From an uncultured Bacteroidales bacterium (GTDB taxonomy: Bacteria; Bacteroidota; Bacteroidia; Bacteroidales; Muribaculaceae), in assembly GCA_945828175.1 (NCBI GenBank), contig CALZQD010000058.1, positions 1 through 8,682 of the forward strand: a stretch of DNA of 8,682 bases, written 5' to 3'. This document shows, piece after piece, positions 6,456 through 8,682 of this stretch (positions are counted from its first letter, which is position 1; every line of letters begins with the position of its first letter). Made by a program: the position numbers and the translations under genes. Below the pieces are notes generated by a model. That model did not search any database. It was given only the letters and a program-made list of their open reading frames with translations, and was not told the DNA's origin.

Positions 6456-7356
6456 AGCCGCTATCATGGGCGGCTCAGGTTGCCGCGCAGGTGAACTTGT
6501 CCGCCTCATCATCAACCACCCCGACGTCAACCTGTTGTGGGCCTACAGTCTCTCTCACGCCGGTGTGGCGATAAGCGACATTCACCGCGGTCTCGTCGGC
6601 GAGTGCGACATCACCTTCACCGACCGGGCCGAGCTCGACGGCGTCGACGTGCTCTTCAGCTGTCTGCCCCAGGGCAAGCTGCGCGAGTTTCTTGCCGGAC
6701 GCGAGCCCGACGACAATCTGCGCATTATCGATATCACGGGCGATTTCCGCCATGACTGCGCTGAAAGTGGCTTCACCTACGGTCTTCCCGAGCTCAACCG
6801 CAAGGCTCTCGTGAGAGGCGCGACCAAGGCATCGACACCGTCGCCGGCCGTCCACGCCGCGGCTCTCGGCCTGCTGCCGCTCGCCAAGAACCAGCTGCTG
6901 AACGCACCAATCGAGATCACGGGCGTCACCGCCTCGACCGACAGCTCGCTCGGCACAGATTTCGTCAACGAAATCACCGACGCCATGGCTGCATTGCAGA
7001 CAAGTTTCAACGCGCCTGTAACGGTCGATATCAGCCGCGGCGACTTCCAGCGCGGCACGGCCGTTACGATAAAAACGACCACGACGATGTCGGCCGACAG
7101 CATCCGCCGGCTCTTCGAAGATTTCTATGACGACCATAATTTCACGTTTATCGTCGACCGACCTGTCGACATCCTCGACGTGGCCAACACAAACAAAGCC
7201 CTCATCTATATAGACAAGGACGGCGACACGCTGACAATCAGCACCGCAATCGACAATATCGTCAAAGGCTCGTCGGGCAACGCCATCCACTGCATGAACC
7301 TGCTCTTCGGCCTCCACGAGCGCACCGGCCTCAACCTCAAGGCCTCGGCCTACTGA
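6448..7356 (+). CDS. ArgC-like protein lacking catalytic residues
   Basis: 302 residues, related to N-acetyl-gamma-glutamyl-phosphate reductase (ArgC), which makes the semialdehyde step of arginine synthesis. The family scaffold is clear: a dinucleotide-binding start ([20 protein letters not shown]), IIDITGDFR (93-101), YGLPELNR (111-118), GLLPLAKN (141-148), RGDFQRG (197-203) and DNIVKGSSGNAIHCMNLLFG (269-288). However, the active-site motif NPGC is replaced by TPSP (130-133), with Pro133 where the catalytic Cys should be. After GVTAS (159-163) the protein jumps to the later part, so the usual SGAG...HxH.PEI segment with the catalytic His is missing, about 20-40 residues. Tyr of the GxxGY motif is Cys12. 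The frame is intact with no stop or frameshift, so this is a retained divergent paralogue rather than obvious decay. The frame opens upstream to 6235, but the ATG at 6448 gives the family N-terminus. Confidence 0.85.
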   Translation: MIKAAIMGGSGCRAGELVRLIINHPDVNLLWAYSLSHAGVAISDIHRGLVGECDITFTDRAELDGVDVLFSCLPQGKLREFLAGREPDDNLRIIDITGDFRHDCAESGFTYGLPELNRKALVRGATKASTPSPAVHAAALGLLPLAKNQLLNAPIEITGVTASTDSSLGTDFVNEITDAMAALQTSFNAPVTVDISRGDFQRGTAVTIKTTTTMSADSIRRLFEDFYDDHNFTFIVDRPVDILDVANTNKALIYIDKDGDTLTISTAIDNIVKGSSGNAIHCMNLLFGLHERTGLNLKASAY

Positions 7357-7364
7357 GTTTCACA

Positions 7365-8258
7365 CTATTGACCTTCAGCCGCGAGCGCCGATATCCGCGT
7401 CGGCTTGACGTCGCGCATCACTACCTTCATCTCTGAATCAAGGATATATAGCGTCGGTATCACACGGATGCTATAGATTTGCTCGTCCTCGACGCAATTA
7501 TCTTTAGCCGCGAATTCCTTTATCGGGCCGTCGAGCGGCAGAGCGGTGCCGAAGTCGCTCCAGGCGCCGTCGGCGATGACGCCGACAAACTTCAGGCGTC
7601 CCGAAGCTACGGCCGCGGCTATCGCGGGGTCGGCGGCCATGGCGGCCGATATGTCGTGGCACTCGCTGCAGAAAGGATTGTAGAACATCACCACCGTCAG
7701 CGGAGCGCCGACAACCTCGCGCGACAAGGTCGTCTCACTGCCGTCCTTGGCCACAAGGCCGAAATCGGCGGCGGTCTCGCCTACCCTGTTCTTATTGATT
7801 TCCTCGAGCTGATATTCATAACGCATCCGCGCGCCTTCGTCGAGCCGCTCTGATTTGAGGAAGCTATTGAGATATAGGCGGTAATATTCGTCATTGTGCA
7901 TCGGCGAAACGACGTCATAGAGATATATCTCGGCAATCTCACGCAAGCCTGCTGCGGCAGTGCTGTCGGCCTCCGAAGCCGCGACGAGCCGGTCGACGGC
8001 GCTCTGGAGCCGGGCAGTCGAGTCGGCGACAACCGAGAAAAGCGAGGTATAGTCGGCGAAGCTCTGCTCGATGAGCCGCGTGTCGCGCGACATCGTCGTG
8101 TCAGCGAAGTCGAGGCCGTCCCAGAAGTGGTCGATTATATATATGGCCCGGTCGACAGGCTGTGTCAGCGTTGCCGGGACGACGGGCAGCGGCAATTGTG
8201 CGCCGGCAAAGCAGGCGGCCGCGGCCGCGAGCGATAATAAAAGCGGCAGTCGTTTCAT
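7365..8258 (-). CDS. Secreted DUF5106 / thioredoxin-fold protein
   Basis: 297 residues from MKRLPLLLSL, with a Sec signal peptide (cleavage probably after AGA at ~20, before QLPLPV). A cysteine at residue 16 lacks a good lipobox. The N-terminal half (~25-155) matches what I recognise as DUF5106: PVVPATL, RAIYIIDHFWDGLDFADT (39-56) and LIEQSFADY. The C-terminal half (~160-297) is a thioredoxin fold: FGLVAKDGSETTLS, LTVVMFYNPFCSECHD with the CSEC redox pair (197/200), and VIPTLYILD with the cis-proline at 268. It is probably a periplasmic or envelope thiol-disulfide protein; reductant and substrate are unknown. The frame opens 14 codons further upstream to 8300, but that extension lies in a terminator hairpin and would bury the signal peptide, so ATG 8258 is used. 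It converges on the ArgC-like gene with only 8 bases between. Confidence 0.88.
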   Translation of the reverse strand: MKRLPLLLSLAAAAACFAGAQLPLPVVPATLTQPVDRAIYIIDHFWDGLDFADTTMSRDTRLIEQSFADYTSLFSVVADSTARLQSAVDRLVAASEADSTAAAGLREIAEIYLYDVVSPMHNDEYYRLYLNSFLKSERLDEGARMRYEYQLEEINKNRVGETAADFGLVAKDGSETTLSREVVGAPLTVVMFYNPFCSECHDISAAMAADPAIAAAVASGRLKFVGVIADGAWSDFGTALPLDGPIKEFAAKDNCVEDEQIYSIRVIPTLYILDSEMKVVMRDVKPTRISALAAEGQ

Positions 8259-8264
8259 GATGAT

Positions 8265-8315
8265 AAAAAGACAAAACGCGCGGCCGTCGATGTCATGCAT
8301 CCGCCGGTCGCGCGT
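8265..8315 (-). terminator. Rho-independent terminator after fba
   Basis: On the minus strand ACGCGCGACCG (8315-8305) pairs with CGGCCGCGCGT (8286-8276), 10 of 11 positions with one A-C mismatch, around an 18-base loop that can itself form a GATG/CATC stem. TTTTGTCTTTTT follows directly (8276-8265). It begins about 25 bases after the aldolase stop codon. The T-tract ends only 6 bases before the start codon of the DUF5106 gene. Confidence 0.75.
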
Positions 8316-8339
8316 CTGGATTGTTGTTCTTATTAAGAA

Positions 8340-8635
8340 TTAAGCCTTGCCGGCGCTGCCGAGAACGTTTACGATTTTGTGTTTGTAAAGTTTCTCCATG
8401 TTGTCGCGGGCCGGGCCAAGATATTTGCGGGGGTCGAATTCAGCAGGTTTTTCTGCGAACACGCGACGGACGGCGGCTGTCATGGCAAGACGGCTGTCAG
8501 AGTCGATGTTGATTTTGCAGACGGCGCTCTTGGCGGCTTTGCGGAGCTGCTCTTCGGGAATGCCGATAGCGTCGGGAAGTTTACCGCCGAACATGTTGAT
8601 TGTGTCGACTTCTTCCTGGGGAACTGAAGATGAGC
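8340..8635 (-). CDS. fba: Class II fructose-1,6-bisphosphate aldolase, C-terminal fragment
   Basis: Class II (zinc-dependent) aldolase of glycolysis and gluconeogenesis, cytoplasmic. Only the last ~98 residues are present: the genuine frame begins at the adapter junction with GSSSVPQEEVDTINMFGGKL, so the ATG at 8594 is an internal methionine, not the start. Conserved elements are GSSSVPQE, GIPEEQLRKAAKSAVCKINI, DSDSRLAMTAA (a substrate-phosphate-binding region in the family), AEFDPRKYLGPAR and the terminal HKIVNVLGSAGK. The full protein should be about 330 residues, so roughly two thirds, including the zinc-binding histidines, lies beyond the contig end. It reads toward the DUF5106 gene but is separated from it by a hairpin terminator. 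Confidence 0.95.
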
Positions 8636-8682
8636 CTGTCTCTTATACACATCTCCGAGCCCACGAGACGTAGAGGAATCTC
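8636..8682 (+). other. Nextera P7-side adapter (artefact)
   Basis: This is not genomic DNA. Bases 8636-8654 (CTGTCTCTTATACACATCT) are the transposon mosaic end. Bases 8655-8669 (CCGAGCCCACGAGAC) are the Nextera read-2 adapter. Bases 8670-8677 (GTAGAGGA) occupy the i7 index position and match the index I know as N712. Bases 8678-8682 (ATCTC) begin the P7 oligo. With the left end, this brackets the contig in correct P5-to-P7 orientation. The apparent plus-strand frames ending in SYTHLRAHET come from it. Confidence 0.97.

Noticed and set aside
6475..7317. 280-codon open frame on the minus strand opposite the ArgC-like gene
   Set aside because: Same mirror effect: valine/aspartate-rich, no domain pattern, fully opposite a recognisable ArgC scaffold.
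7381..7415. Possible terminator hairpin (GCCGA/TCGGC) downstream of the ArgC-like gene
   Set aside because: Only a five-base stem, inside the coding region of the convergent gene, with no T-tract.
8259..8300. 14-codon upstream extension of the DUF5106 protein
   Set aside because: It runs through the terminator stem and would place a charged stretch before the signal peptide; MKRLPLLLSL is the natural start.
8398..8673. Plus-strand frame ending SYTHLRAHET
   Set aside because: Antisense to the aldolase gene and ends in adapter sequence.

Overview
This window is one assembled Bacteroidota contig still flanked by sequencing adapter. Bases 1-49 and 8636-8682 are Nextera/Illumina library sequence, including both 8-base indices, so biological sequence runs only from about 50 to 8635. 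The organism is a GC-rich member of Bacteroidales. Evidence for this is the family membership of the proteins (Bacteroidales-style GltX, a DUF5106-thioredoxin protein, class II aldolase, LepA), TAnnTTTG-type -7 promoter boxes and the near absence of Shine-Dalgarno sites. The GC-rich third codon positions would suit a Muribaculaceae-like gut bacterium better than Bacteroides itself; that placement is inference.

Left part (50-3602): the 5' end of lepA (minus strand, cut by the contig edge) is divergent from a tight five-gene plus-strand cluster. The cluster encodes an ECF-type sigma factor, a single-pass membrane protein that looks like its anti-sigma factor, a small secreted protein of unknown function (DUF6108-like), and two secreted outer-membrane beta-barrel proteins that are paralogues of each other. 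Gaps are only 4-16 bases. It reads as a self-contained envelope-sensing regulon: cytoplasmic sigma, membrane switch, periplasmic factor, outer-membrane outputs.

Middle part (3603-7356): a good Bacteroidota housekeeping promoter precedes gltX (glutamyl-tRNA synthetase). waaA (Kdo transferase for lipid A-Kdo assembly) overlaps gltX by 17 bases, and an ArgC-like gene overlaps waaA by 8 bases. The ArgC-like protein keeps the family scaffold at both ends but lacks the catalytic cysteine motif and the segment carrying the catalytic histidine, so it is probably not a working N-acyl-glutamyl-phosphate reductase. It is the most unusual gene in the window.

Right part (7357-8635): a secreted DUF5106/thioredoxin-fold protein (minus strand) converges on the ArgC-like gene. 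Upstream of it lies the 3' end of a class II fructose-bisphosphate aldolase gene, cut by the contig edge. A GC-rich hairpin with a T-tract ends the aldolase transcript immediately before the DUF5106 start codon. No CRISPR array, tRNA, rRNA or insertion sequence was seen.
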